Positions 9,410-18,643 are shown, counted from the stretch's first letter. The stretch: 64,000 bases of DNA from Neobacillus paridis (GCF_016765675.1 NZ_JAESWB010000168.1:434001-498000), one strand, 5' to 3'. Translations and numbers: made by a program. Notes: a model not told the origin generated them from the sequence alone.

Positions 9410-10498
9410 ATGACAACCCATAAGATTGCTGTCATTCCTGGGGATGGTATCGGCCCGGAGGTAGTGAATGAAGCAGTAAAAGTACTGGAACTACTCAAAA
9501 AGCTGGATCCTTCATTTGAAATCGAATTTGAGACATTTGATTGGAGTAGTGAGTATTATCTAAGACATGGAAAAATGATGCCGGAAGATGCTCTTGATAC
9601 TTTAAAAAAATATGATGCGATTTTATTCGGGGCGATCGGCGATAAACGAGTGCCTGATGATGTGACGATATGGGAGTTGATCATGCCAATCCGGAAAAAT
9701 TTCAAGCAGTATATTAATTTACGTCCGGTTAAATTATTGAAGGGAGTGCCTTGCCGGTATATGGATGAAAATATCGATTTTGTCATTGTCAGGGAAAACG
9801 CTGAAGGTGAATACTCCAATAGCGGTGGCCGATTGTATCCGGGCATGGAACAGGAGATTGCCGTCCAAAACACCATCATCACAAGGACCGGTACGAAAAA
9901 GGTTGCCAGATTTGCTTTTGAATATGCTAAAAGGCAGGGGAAAAGGACGGTCACAAGCGCGACAAAATCAAATGCAATCATCCACTCCATGAAACTATGG
10001 GATGAGGCTGTAAACGAGGTAGGAAAAGATTTTCCGGCTATTCATCTGCAAAGCTATTACATTGATGCTCTAGCAGCTTATTTTGTTTTGAGGCCGGGAG
10101 ATTTTGAAGTAGTGGTTGCTTCCAATTTGTTCGGGGATATATTAAGTGATTTAGGCTCCGCGGTTGTAGGAGGGCTTGGGCTTTCCCCTTCGGCAAACTT
10201 AAATCCGGAGGGAGATTTCCCATCCATGTTTGAGCCGGTCCATGGTTCTGCTCCTGATATTGCCGGCAAAGGCATCGCCAATCCAATCGCCCAAATTTGG
10301 TCGGCAGCACTTATGCTTGAGCATTTGGGGAGAGAGGATTTAGCAGCAGTCATTTTGGACGCAATTGAACAGGTCCTTGTCCAAAAAGAAGTACGAACAC
10401 CTGATTTAGGCGGCAGTTCAACGACAAGTGAAATGGGCTCAAGCATTCGAGCTGCAATACAACAATTACAATTTGTTAAAGAAGGTCGATCACGATGA
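9410..10498 (+). CDS. Tartrate dehydrogenase / D-malate dehydrogenase (decarboxylating)
   Basis: 362-aa member of the isocitrate/isopropylmalate dehydrogenase superfamily. The N-terminal IAVIPGDGIGPEV, the substrate motif VRENAEGEYSNSGGR, and the C-terminal SNLFGDILSDLGS and FEPVHGSAPDIAGKG blocks are intact. The RENAEGEYS form points to the tartrate/D-malate dehydrogenase (TtuC/DmlA, Bacillus YcsA) branch rather than LeuB. These enzymes oxidise and decarboxylate D-malate, tartrate or related 2-hydroxy acids with NAD. The start is ATG 9410, five bases after AAGAGGTGG; GTG 9401 overlaps that ribosome binding site. It overlaps the following SDR gene by 4 nt (ATGA) and is predicted to be controlled by the upstream FadR-type protein. 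Confidence 0.85.
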   Translation: MTTHKIAVIPGDGIGPEVVNEAVKVLELLKKLDPSFEIEFETFDWSSEYYLRHGKMMPEDALDTLKKYDAILFGAIGDKRVPDDVTIWELIMPIRKNFKQYINLRPVKLLKGVPCRYMDENIDFVIVRENAEGEYSNSGGRLYPGMEQEIAVQNTIITRTGTKKVARFAFEYAKRQGKRTVTSATKSNAIIHSMKLWDEAVNEVGKDFPAIHLQSYYIDALAAYFVLRPGDFEVVVASNLFGDILSDLGSAVVGGLGLSPSANLNPEGDFPSMFEPVHGSAPDIAGKGIANPIAQIWSAALMLEHLGREDLAAVILDAIEQVLVQKEVRTPDLGGSSTTSEMGSSIRAAIQQLQFVKEGRSR

Positions 10499-11235
10499 GA
10501 TTGGAAAATGAAGTGTTTGTTGTCACAGGTGCACAGGGAGGAATGGGGAAAGAAACGGTTAAACGGTTTTTAGAAGAAGGAGCTATAGTTGTGGCTGTTG
10601 ATCTCAATGTGGACGGAGTGGAGGAAAGTGACCAATTATTGCCGATTGCAGCGGATTTGACAAAGGAAGAGGAAGTAACGAATGTTTTTTCAACTGCAGT
10701 TGCAAACTTTAACCGCATTGACGGGCTTGTGAATCTTGCAGGCATTGCCCAGCCAGCAACGCCGATTGAAGAAGTGAGCTTAGCAGATTGGGAGAAAATT
10801 ATTCGTGTCAACGCAACGGCTCCATTTTTAACTTGCCGTGCGGCTGTCCCATACATGAAAAAGAATCGGGGCGGAGTGATCGTCAATATCGCTTCCATTT
10901 CCATGGTGAGACCAAGGCCCGGCTTAAATGCCTATATCGCTTCAAAGGGTGCCTTGGTCTCCTTTACACAAGCATTGGCCATTGAATTAGCCGAGTACGG
11001 GATTAGGGTAAATGTTGTCAACCCGGGTCCGGCAGATACGGATATGCTTGGTGGTTTTACGGCAAAGGAACAGGATTTTGAAATTATAAAAGAATCTGTT
11101 TTTAAGAAAAGTGTCCCGATGGGAAGGCTGATCGAGCCAATCGATATTGCTAATTCCCTTGTATATTTATGTTCAAAGGAAGCGTCGATTGTGACAGGTG
11201 CTGTGTTAAATGTAGATGGAGGAAGGGGGATTTAA
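10495..11235 (+). CDS. SDR-family oxidoreductase
   Basis: 246-aa classical short-chain dehydrogenase. It has the nucleotide-binding motif TGAQGGMG (residues 11-18), NLAGI (80-84), catalytic Ser134 (NIASIS) and the YxxxK pair Tyr147/Lys151 (YIASK); the C-terminal VTGAVLNVDGGRGI is standard. The substrate is unknown. Because it is translationally coupled (ATGA) to the tartrate/malate dehydrogenase and followed 3 nt later by an aldehyde dehydrogenase, it probably oxidises or reduces a hydroxy or keto intermediate in the same catabolic route. Annotation pipelines often call such genes FabG or glucose 1-dehydrogenase, which the context does not support. Confidence 0.82.
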   Translation: MRLENEVFVVTGAQGGMGKETVKRFLEEGAIVVAVDLNVDGVEESDQLLPIAADLTKEEEVTNVFSTAVANFNRIDGLVNLAGIAQPATPIEEVSLADWEKIIRVNATAPFLTCRAAVPYMKKNRGGVIVNIASISMVRPRPGLNAYIASKGALVSFTQALAIELAEYGIRVNVVNPGPADTDMLGGFTAKEQDFEIIKESVFKKSVPMGRLIEPIDIANSLVYLCSKEASIVTGAVLNVDGGRGI

Positions 11236-11238
11236 CGG

Positions 11239-12696
11239 GTGAAGCCAGTCGATGCCCAAGTTCGAGGCTGTTATATAGATGGTGAATGGGTAGTCCCTAA
11301 AAAAGCTAGATTAATAGAAGTGAAAAATCCAGGGGATGGTTCCATTTTAGCGTATGTTCCAAGAGGGGACAGGGAAGAAATTGACCTTGCCGTAAAAGCA
11401 GCAAAAAAAGCATTTCATTCAAAAGAATGGCAGACCTTTAGTTCTTATCATCGGGGGAAGCTTCTTTACCAGGCAGCGGAAATCATTCGCGAGAATAAAC
11501 AAGAATTAACAAAATTAGAGACGCTAGATGTCGGAAAGCCACTGTCCCAATCCGCTGTAGATGTCGAGATTGCGGCACGCTATTTTGAATACTACGCTGG
11601 GATCGCCGATAAAATTCTTGGAGAAACCATTCCAGTTGAACCAGGAATCATTGATTATACTGTTCGCGAACCGATTGGGATTGTCGGACATATTATTCCT
11701 TGGAATTATCCTTTGCAAATTGCCGCAAGAAGCATATCTGTTTCCATCGCTACCGGGAATGCCGCTGTCCTGAAGCCAGCAGAGGATACACCGTTAACAA
11801 CGCTTAAGCTGGTTGAAGTAATCGAGCCATTAGGGCTGCCCAAAGGTATTTTGAATGTTGTAACCGGTTATGGTCATGAGGCCGGTGCTGCGCTTTCAGC
11901 TCACCCCGAGATAAACCATATTACGTTTACAGGTTCGGTTGAGACTGGGAAAAAAGTCATGGAGTCAGCTGCCCAAAATATCGTCCCCGTTACCCTTGAA
12001 CTTGGCGGGAAATCCCCAAATATTGTCTTTGCTGATTGCAATGAAGAGCAGGCTCTTAAGTGGGTGCTCAAGTCGATTATCCAAAATGCAGGCCAGACTT
12101 GTTCTGCAGGCTCTCGTTTGGTGATTGAAAAATCAATAAAAGAAAAGTTCGTACGGAAGCTGGCTGCTGCAATGGAGAAGCTTTCGATTGGTCCCGGAAT
12201 GGATGATCACGATTTGGGACCAGTGCTCTCCAAAAAGCAATTTGATCGTATCCAAGGTTTTATTGACCTTGCCAAGCAGGACGGGATTAGGATCGTAACT
12301 GGAGGAGAGCGTCAGTTGGTTGAAGGGTGCGAACAAGGCTACTATCTGCAGCCAACCATCTTGGATGACGTTCCTGTGAGCCATGATCTAGCCCAAGAGG
12401 AAATCTTCGGCCCTGTTTTGACCGTGACCACCTTCGAGACAGAAGAAGAAGCAATTGAAATGGCAAACGGCACACCGTACGGACTTGTTGCCGGCATTTG
12501 GACTGAAAACGTCGGAGTTGCTCACCGCGTTGCCAGCGGGCTTCAATGCGGCCAAGTATTTATCAATCACTATGGGGCCGGCGGAGGCATTGCGCAGCCA
12601 TTTGGAGGATACAAAAAAAGTGGTTTCGGCCGAGAAAAAGGGTTAGAGGCATTGCAAAATTATACACAAGTGAAGAACGTGGCCCTGAAATATTAG
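11239..12696 (+). CDS. NAD(P)-dependent aldehyde dehydrogenase
   Basis: 485-aa ALDH-superfamily enzyme that oxidises an aldehyde to the acid. Catalytic residues are present: Asn156 (PWNYPL), Glu254 (LELGGKSPN) and nucleophile Cys288 (GQTCSAGSR). The closing EEIFGPVL and KKSGFGREKG blocks are intact. It most resembles the betaine-aldehyde/general ALDH branch. The start is GTG 11239 after GGAGGAAGGGGG, three bases after the SDR stop. As the last gene of the regulator-dehydrogenase-SDR-ALDH set, it likely finishes oxidation of the compound whose alcohol or keto form is handled by the two upstream enzymes. No clear terminator follows. Confidence 0.85.
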   Translation: MKPVDAQVRGCYIDGEWVVPKKARLIEVKNPGDGSILAYVPRGDREEIDLAVKAAKKAFHSKEWQTFSSYHRGKLLYQAAEIIRENKQELTKLETLDVGKPLSQSAVDVEIAARYFEYYAGIADKILGETIPVEPGIIDYTVREPIGIVGHIIPWNYPLQIAARSISVSIATGNAAVLKPAEDTPLTTLKLVEVIEPLGLPKGILNVVTGYGHEAGAALSAHPEINHITFTGSVETGKKVMESAAQNIVPVTLELGGKSPNIVFADCNEEQALKWVLKSIIQNAGQTCSAGSRLVIEKSIKEKFVRKLAAAMEKLSIGPGMDDHDLGPVLSKKQFDRIQGFIDLAKQDGIRIVTGGERQLVEGCEQGYYLQPTILDDVPVSHDLAQEEIFGPVLTVTTFETEEEAIEMANGTPYGLVAGIWTENVGVAHRVASGLQCGQVFINHYGAGGGIAQPFGGYKKSGFGREKGLEALQNYTQVKNVALKY

Positions 12697-12821
12697 CGGT
12701 ATACAAAGGGTTTGTTTTACGTTGGTGAATGTTAATAGAGGTTTTAAAGCTTCAGAGATTTCCTGTAATAATACATTAATAGATTTCTGATTTTTTAAAA
12801 GCAAATCGAAAGGAGAGTAAA

Positions 12822-13676
12822 ATGGATCCGATTATTCGCTTGGAAAATGTTTCGTTTTCCTACAAAATCAATGAAAAAACGAAAGTATCCGTTCTAAAGA
12901 ATATCTCCCTTTCCATATTCCCTGGTGAATATGTAGCCATAATCGGCCACAATGGATCAGGAAAATCTACCTTATCCAAACTCCTTAACGGGATCTTGAC
13001 CCCCGATCATGGGGAAGTCTGGGTTCATGGTCATAACACCAAGGATACCAACAAGAAACGGGCCATTCGTCAAGCGGTGGGCATGGTTTTTCAACATCCT
13101 GATAACCAAATTGTCGCGACCATCGTGGAGGAGGATGTGGCATTTGGATTGGAGAATATTGGCGTTCCAAGGGAAGAAATGAAAAAAAGAGTAGATGAGG
13201 CTTTAAATGTTGTGAAAATGTCTCCGTTTCGTCACCGGCCGCCGCATCATCTGTCTGGGGGGCAAAAGCAGAGGGTCGCCATTGCCGGGGTGTTGGCAAT
13301 GCAGCCGGAGTGTATTGTTTTTGATGAAGCAACCAGCATGCTCGACAGTTTTGGGAGAAAAGAAGTTATTCAGGTTATGCGACAAATGAACAATATGGGG
13401 ATGACCATTATTACGGTGACCCACCATATGTCAGAAGCAGCGGAGGCTGGTAGGATTATCGTTGTCGAGGACGGCGAAATTGTCATGGATGGTACTCCGC
13501 GGGAAATTTTTAAACATAAGCAAGAATTGGAGGCTCTTAAATTGGAGGTGCCTTCCGTTAGCCAAATGGCCGAAGTGATTCATCGCCAATTTGCCGATTT
13601 CTCCAGGGATATCATTCATGAACATGAGTTTATCGGTGAAGTCGAGGAATTCTTAAGCGGGGGGGTGGGATCATGA
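12822..13676 (+). CDS. ecfA1: ECF transporter ATPase EcfA1
   Basis: 284-aa ABC ATPase of the energy-coupling-factor (CbiO) type. It shows Walker A GHNGSGKST (42-50), Q-loop FQHPDNQ, signature LSGGQKQR, Walker B CIVFDEATSMLD and the H-loop VTHHM. The Q-loop FQxPDxQ form is characteristic of ECF ATPases. A GAAAGGAGAG ribosome binding site precedes the ATG. It overlaps ecfA2 by 4 nt and starts the cluster ecfA1-ecfA2-ecfT-S, so this is a dedicated (Group I-like) transporter rather than the shared housekeeping module normally found beside ribosomal protein genes. Confidence 0.92.
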   Translation: MDPIIRLENVSFSYKINEKTKVSVLKNISLSIFPGEYVAIIGHNGSGKSTLSKLLNGILTPDHGEVWVHGHNTKDTNKKRAIRQAVGMVFQHPDNQIVATIVEEDVAFGLENIGVPREEMKKRVDEALNVVKMSPFRHRPPHHLSGGQKQRVAIAGVLAMQPECIVFDEATSMLDSFGRKEVIQVMRQMNNMGMTIITVTHHMSEAAEAGRIIVVEDGEIVMDGTPREIFKHKQELEALKLEVPSVSQMAEVIHRQFADFSRDIIHEHEFIGEVEEFLSGGVGS

Positions 13677-14569
13677 CGGTCAAACCCATCATCGAAATCG
13701 AAAACCTTACGCATACCTATATGAAAGGAACTCCGATGGAGCATGTTGCCTTAAAAGGAACCAATCTGTATGTAGAGGCGGGGGAATGCATTGCTATCAT
13801 TGGACATACCGGTTCGGGAAAATCGACGTTAATCCAGCACCTGAATGGGCTGATTCGTCCAGAATCCGGTAGGGTGGTGATTGATGGTGAAGATTTAGCA
13901 AAGAAAAAAATCGATTTGAAAACATTGAGGCGAAAAGTAGGCATTGTGTTTCAAAATCCGGAGGATCAAATTTTTGAAAAAATCATTGGCGATGATATCG
14001 CCTATGGGCCATTTAAAATGGGTTTGCCGTTAAAGGAGGTGAGGGAGCGTGTCAAGTGGGCGATGTCTGTTGTCGGCTTGGATTTTGAGGAAATGAAAGA
14101 CAGGCAGACCTTTGCTCTAAGCGGCGGGCAAAAACGGAAGGTAGCTTTGGCAGGAATTCTCGCCTTGAAACCAAAGATTCTGGTTCTCGATGAGCCGACG
14201 GCGGGTCTCGACCCAAGGTCAAGGAATGAGCTGCTGGATAAAATTAAACGGCTCAACAAGGAAGAAAAGTTAACCGTCATTTTTGTGTCCCACAATATGG
14301 AGGAAGTTGCGATGCTGGCTGACCGAGTCTATGTGATGGCGGACGGAAAGGACGTGTTGAGTGGCACCCCAAAGGAAATTTTTACTGATAAAGAAAAGCT
14401 TGTCAGGCATCAAATTGGTACCCCGGAAACGGTACAGGTTCTGTATCGCTTAACTGACCTTGGCTATCAGGTAAGGACGGATGCCTTTTCGATTACGGAA
14501 GCAGCAGACGAAATTATGAAGCTTTTTGCTGGCAGGAAGGAGGGGACGGAGCATGTCCAGCGAATTTGA
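13673..14569 (+). CDS. ecfA2: ECF transporter ATPase EcfA2
   Basis: 298-aa partner ATPase of EcfA1. Motifs are Walker A GHTGSGKST (44-52), Q-loop FQNPEDQ, signature LSGGQKRKV, Walker B ILVLDEPTAGLD and switch VSHNM. The two ATPases form the heterodimer that powers EcfT and the substrate-binding S component. The ATG overlaps the ecfA1 stop, and the gene end overlaps the start of ecfT by 17 nt. Confidence 0.92.
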   Translation: MTVKPIIEIENLTHTYMKGTPMEHVALKGTNLYVEAGECIAIIGHTGSGKSTLIQHLNGLIRPESGRVVIDGEDLAKKKIDLKTLRRKVGIVFQNPEDQIFEKIIGDDIAYGPFKMGLPLKEVRERVKWAMSVVGLDFEEMKDRQTFALSGGQKRKVALAGILALKPKILVLDEPTAGLDPRSRNELLDKIKRLNKEEKLTVIFVSHNMEEVAMLADRVYVMADGKDVLSGTPKEIFTDKEKLVRHQIGTPETVQVLYRLTDLGYQVRTDAFSITEAADEIMKLFAGRKEGTEHVQRI

Positions 14570-15395
14570 TATTTCCCGGAATATTACCATTGGCCAGTAC
14601 GTGCCAACGGGCTCGTTTATTCATCGATTAGATCCAAGAATAAAGCTGCTGATCTTTGTTTTCCTCGTGGTGGCAATAGCGTTAAATACCAGTTATATCG
14701 GCAACGCGGTAGGACTCATTCTGTCACTTTACTTGTTCTGGGCCTCGAAAATACCGATCAGCTATGGGCTGTCCGGGGTGAAACCAGCGATTCCGTTTAT
14801 TATCATCCTGGCCGTTTTACAGCTGCTTTTCCAAGGACAGCTCTTTTCCGGCGGCAAGGTTTTTGTTGATTATGGCTTTATCTTAATAACCAGTGAGAGT
14901 ATTCGATTAGTGATTGTTTCCGCCGTTCGTTTTATTGAAATTATTTTCTTAAGCAGTGTTCTTACATTATCAACTTCCACCACAGAATTAACCCATTCCA
15001 TTCAAAGCCTATTAAGTCCGTTAAAGAAAATGAACTTTCCGGTCCATGAAATCTCATTGATTACCACGATTTCCATCCGGTTCGTACCCACCTTCGCGAT
15101 TGAGATGGAAAAAATGATGAAAGCACAAGCTTCAAGGGGGGCCGACTTTGGCAGCGGCAGCTGGTGGCGAATCATTCAAAGAACAAAAGAAATGTTTCCC
15201 ATCATTATTCCTTTATTTAATATCGCATTAGCCAGGGCGGAGGATTTAATCCTTGCCATGGAAGCCCGCTGCTATACGCCGGGGGGCGAAAGAAGCACCT
15301 ATTCTGTTTATAAGGCTGTGACGAAGGATTATCTAATATTATTGGTCGGCCTTCTATTGACATTACTGCTGTTGTTTTATCCGTTTCCTATTTAA
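14553..15395 (+). CDS. ecfT: ECF transporter transmembrane component EcfT
   Basis: 280-aa membrane protein with about five or six hydrophobic segments (LLIFVFLVVAIALNT, IPFIIILAVLQLLF, LILLVGLLLTLLLLFY among them). It has the two short coupling-helix signatures of the T component: SRGADFG near residue 191 and EARCYTPGG near 235, which contact the ATPases. The start is ATG 14553 with AAGGAGGGG seven bases upstream; the longer reading frame from TTG 14526 covers that ribosome binding site. Confidence 0.9.
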   Translation: MSSEFDISRNITIGQYVPTGSFIHRLDPRIKLLIFVFLVVAIALNTSYIGNAVGLILSLYLFWASKIPISYGLSGVKPAIPFIIILAVLQLLFQGQLFSGGKVFVDYGFILITSESIRLVIVSAVRFIEIIFLSSVLTLSTSTTELTHSIQSLLSPLKKMNFPVHEISLITTISIRFVPTFAIEMEKMMKAQASRGADFGSGSWWRIIQRTKEMFPIIIPLFNIALARAEDLILAMEARCYTPGGERSTYSVYKAVTKDYLILLVGLLLTLLLLFYPFPI

Positions 15396-15423
15396 ATACC
15401 AAAAATAAAGGGGAGAAAATGGA

Positions 15424-15975
15424 ATGAAAAAATCATTAACGGTTCGTGATATCGTAATTGCAGGCGTGCTAGGTGCAGTAGCGATTCTTTTGGGTGTGAC
15501 GCGGTTAGGCTATATTCCTGTTCCGACAGCGGCAGGGAATGCGACCATTATGCATATTCCGGCGATTATTGGTGGAATTATGCAGGGGCCGGTTGTCGGC
15601 TTAATTGTTGGCGCCATTTTTGGAATCTCATCGTTCTTAAACGCTACAGTTCCCCTGTTTAAGGATCCAATGGTTGCCATTTTGCCACGCCTTTTTATCG
15701 GAGTTGTCGCCTGGCTGGTGTATGCTGGAATTCGCCGCAAGAGTGAATATCTGGCAGTTGCAGTTGCCGCCTTTCTTGGAACATTAACGAATACCGTTCT
15801 TGTTTTAACGATGGCCGTCATCCGTCATTACATGACTCCAGGAGTCGCCTGGACAGTCGGTGTAACAAACGGGATTCCTGAAGCGATTGTTGGGACCATC
15901 GTTACCTTGGCGGTTGTTTTGGCTTGGAAACAGATTGGCAAAAATAAAAAATCAAAGATTTCTCAGGATTTATAA
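15424..15975 (+). CDS. ECF transporter S component (substrate specificity unknown)
   Basis: 183-aa hydrophobic protein with about six membrane helices. It carries the S-component hallmarks of an N-terminal VRDIVIAGVLGAVAIL segment, an AxxxA-type start helix and glycine-rich loops (IIGGIMQGPVVGLIVGAIFG). It lies 28 nt after ecfT and 3 nt before the P1-type hydrolase. The ligand cannot be read from the sequence. The general class (FolT/PanT/HmpT-like fold) binds vitamins or small metabolites, and the two downstream amide hydrolases suggest a small amide, cyclic dipeptide, lactam or beta-amino compound. That last step is inference. Confidence 0.8.
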   Translation: MKKSLTVRDIVIAGVLGAVAILLGVTRLGYIPVPTAAGNATIMHIPAIIGGIMQGPVVGLIVGAIFGISSFLNATVPLFKDPMVAILPRLFIGVVAWLVYAGIRRKSEYLAVAVAAFLGTLTNTVLVLTMAVIRHYMTPGVAWTVGVTNGIPEAIVGTIVTLAVVLAWKQIGKNKKSKISQDL

Positions 15976-15978
15976 GCC

Positions 15979-16947
15979 ATGTATAATCAAATCACAGATG
16001 TGCCGGGAGTCAAGGTAGGCAATAAAGAAAACCATCAGGCATTGACCGGTTGTACGGCTGTCATTTTTGAAAATGGAGCGGTTGCGGGAGTAGATGTGAG
16101 GGGTTCTGCTCCCGGAACCCGGGAAACCGACCTGTTAAACCCAATTAATCTCGTCGATAAAGTGCATGCCATCACTTTAAGCGGGGGCAGTGCGTTTGGT
16201 TTGGATTCGGCTTCAGGGGTAATGCAATTTCTGGAGGAAAAAGGGATCGGCTTGGATGTAGGGGTAGCCAGGGTTCCGATTGTTCCAGCGGCGGTCCTGT
16301 TTGATCTCCCTGTTGGCGACCCAAAGATCCGGCCGGATCGGCGAATGGGCTATGAAGCAGCAAAAGTGGCAACAACCGGAAAGTTTAGTACCGGAAACTA
16401 TGGGGCAGGCTGCGGTGCAACCGTCGGTAAGTTAGCCGGACTCGAGTTTTGTATGAAGGGCGGTCTAGGTAGTGCATCAATTTGCTTGGAAAATGGGGTT
16501 GTCATTGGTGCGATTGTCGCCGTTAATCCTGTTGGTGATGTCCGTGAACCAGCGACTGGAGAAATTTTAGCAGGGGTGTATAAGGACGAAAGGATTATTG
16601 ACAGTCTTGAAATTCTTGCCAAAAACTATCAGCCTGCCATCTCGCCCGGTTCAAATACGACCATTGGAGTGATTGCCGTGAATGCCGAACTCACAAAGGC
16701 AGAGGCTACGAAGGTGGCACAAATGGCTCATGATGGGTATGCCAGGACTATTTTTCCAGCTCATACGATGTTTGATGGCGATACTATTTTTGCTGTTGCT
16801 ACCGGAGGGGAAAGGGTCTCAATTGATGTTATTGGCGGGCTGGCAGCAAAGGTCATGGAGAGTGCCATCATTGATGCGGTTAAATCTGCCGAAAGTGTTG
16901 GAGGAATTATCGCTCATAAAGATTTATTCAGTCATCTTAAAGCGTAG
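15979..16947 (+). CDS. P1-family aminopeptidase/amide hydrolase (DmpA/NylC type)
   Basis: 322-aa member of the self-processing N-terminal nucleophile hydrolases of peptidase family P1 (DmpA, BapA, nylon-oligomer hydrolase NylC). Marker blocks are DVRGSAPGTRETDLL, LSGGSAFGLDSASGV, GNYGAGCGATVGK and the autocleavage region PGSNTTIGVIAVN, where cleavage is predicted between Asn226 and Thr227 to free a Thr nucleophile. Family members remove N-terminal D- or beta-amino acids, or cut amide oligomers. It is directly behind the ECF S component (3-nt gap), and an amidase-signature enzyme follows 178 bp later. Together these suggest that an imported amide is hydrolysed inside the cell. Confidence 0.85.
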   Translation: MYNQITDVPGVKVGNKENHQALTGCTAVIFENGAVAGVDVRGSAPGTRETDLLNPINLVDKVHAITLSGGSAFGLDSASGVMQFLEEKGIGLDVGVARVPIVPAAVLFDLPVGDPKIRPDRRMGYEAAKVATTGKFSTGNYGAGCGATVGKLAGLEFCMKGGLGSASICLENGVVIGAIVAVNPVGDVREPATGEILAGVYKDERIIDSLEILAKNYQPAISPGSNTTIGVIAVNAELTKAEATKVAQMAHDGYARTIFPAHTMFDGDTIFAVATGGERVSIDVIGGLAAKVMESAIIDAVKSAESVGGIIAHKDLFSHLKA

Positions 16948-17125
16948 CGGTTAAAATGGCCTGTATATAACTGTGTGGACGATCAGGAAGTAATAAGAAG
17001 GCTTATTGAATCAAAATTTGCTGACATTGGACTAGGTAGAGTCTTTATAAATTAAGGTGCATACACTGATGAGACTGCCCTTTTATAAAGATCCGATATG
17101 AACCAATATAAAGGGGTGAAACTTT

Positions 17126-18643
17126 GTGAATTTAGCAATGAGCTGGAATGAATGGGCTAACCTTGATGCCATCGGTCTTGCCGATTTGGTACGGAAAGGT
17201 CAGATTACTCCGCAGGAGGTAGCTCAACAGGCTGCCTTTGCCATCGACGCCTTAAATCCCGCGATTAGCGCTGTCATTGAAGTCTTCGATGATGCCGTTC
17301 ATGACCCTATGAAAGACGGAACGAACCCAGATGGGGCGTTTGCGGGAATACCATTCCTGATGAAGGATCTGGGGCCCACTGTTAAGGGGCGCTTACAGGA
17401 GATGGGGTCTCTTCTGATGCAAGGAAATCGTTCTTCAGCCGATAGCTTTCTAACCAGCCGCATCCGCCAAGCTGGTCTCAACATCATCGGGCGGACGACA
17501 ACACCAGAGTTTGGACTCTGCAGTTCAGCTGAGAATCCAGCCGTTTATGTTACACGAAATCCCTGGAATCTTGACTATACAACCTGCGGCTCTTCTGCTG
17601 GAACAGCAGCTTCGGTTGCGGCCGGAATCATTCCGCTTTCACATGCGACTGATGGCGGCGGCTCGATTCGCATTCCTGCTGGTGTAAACGGCAACATCGG
17701 TTTGAAGCCGTCCCGTGGCGTCTTTTCGGTTGCTCCCTACAGTTCCGATTTGATGGGAGTAGTCTCCGTTCAGGGCTGCCACTCCCGCACTATTCGTGAT
17801 ACTGCTGCCTTTGTGGACAGCTGCAGAGGAGGAGCACCGGGCGAATTCATGCCCTATTGGCTGCCACCCGAGCCTTACTCCGAGCTTATACGGCGCGATC
17901 CGAAAAAACTTCGTATTGCCGTTTCACATGAGTGGGGTGATTATCAGGCCACACCGCATATTGTTGCTGAATTGGAGGGGGCCGCCCGCTTTCTCGAGGC
18001 GCTTGGTCATCACGTGGAGTGGGTGATCCCGGACATTGACTTTCATGCCGCCTATAGGGCACAAACCGAGTGCTATATTATGAATTTTACCCAAACCATT
18101 TCGGGTCTATTGGAGCAAAAAGGCTTGGAACAGCCGCCAGCCAACCTGATTGAACCGATGTGTATTCGGGTCTGGGAAGAAGGCCGTTTCTACTCTTATA
18201 GGCAGCGCGCGAAGATGCAGGCGGTGTTCAACGATACTTCCCGCAGGCTAGCCTCCTTCTTTGAAGACTGGGATATCATCCTTACCCCAACGATGGCCTT
18301 ACCGACGCCCTTGGTTGGAACGAAGGAGTATTTGACGATCAGTGAAAATCCATCCGTCTACGACTGGTTCGAGAACCTCTGGCGCATATTCTCTTATACT
18401 CCGATTGCCAACCTCTGCGGCCTTCCGGGTATCTCGCTGCCGATGGCTGAGCTTGAGAACGGGCTGCCACTTGGAATTCACGCGCTTACACGGCAAGGAG
18501 AAGATGGATTGCTTCTGCAACTAGGGGCTCAAATCGAGCGTGCCCTAAATGGGAAATGGAACCACGGACGACGACCTGCTGTACATGTAACATCGATTGA
18601 TGCAGTGCAATTTCCAGCTAAGTGTGTTAAGGACAGTGTTTAA
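17126..18643 (+). CDS. Amidase-signature enzyme (NylA-like)
   Basis: 505-aa amidase signature protein with the complete Ser-cisSer-Lys triad: Lys80 (LMKDLG), Ser156 (CGSSAG) and nucleophile Ser180 (DGGGSIRIPA). The ATDGGGSIRIPA and GLKPSRG blocks and the total length (about 490-505 aa) place it near 6-aminohexanoate cyclic-dimer hydrolase (NylA) and related lactam/amide hydrolases. The usual GGSSGG glycine pair reads CGSSAG here. The start is GTG 17126, six bases after AAGGGGTGA. A terminator follows at 18661. Base composition is a little more GC-rich than the neighbours, and codon use (CGC, GCC) differs slightly, so horizontal acquisition is possible. Confidence 0.82.
   Translation: MNLAMSWNEWANLDAIGLADLVRKGQITPQEVAQQAAFAIDALNPAISAVIEVFDDAVHDPMKDGTNPDGAFAGIPFLMKDLGPTVKGRLQEMGSLLMQGNRSSADSFLTSRIRQAGLNIIGRTTTPEFGLCSSAENPAVYVTRNPWNLDYTTCGSSAGTAASVAAGIIPLSHATDGGGSIRIPAGVNGNIGLKPSRGVFSVAPYSSDLMGVVSVQGCHSRTIRDTAAFVDSCRGGAPGEFMPYWLPPEPYSELIRRDPKKLRIAVSHEWGDYQATPHIVAELEGAARFLEALGHHVEWVIPDIDFHAAYRAQTECYIMNFTQTISGLLEQKGLEQPPANLIEPMCIRVWEEGRFYSYRQRAKMQAVFNDTSRRLASFFEDWDIILTPTMALPTPLVGTKEYLTISENPSVYDWFENLWRIFSYTPIANLCGLPGISLPMAELENGLPLGIHALTRQGEDGLLLQLGAQIERALNGKWNHGRRPAVHVTSIDAVQFPAKCVKDSV

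Noticed and set aside
10038-10446. Minus-strand open frames inside the tartrate/malate dehydrogenase gene
   Set aside because: Shadow frames with no ribosome binding site, overlapping a gene with full family motifs.
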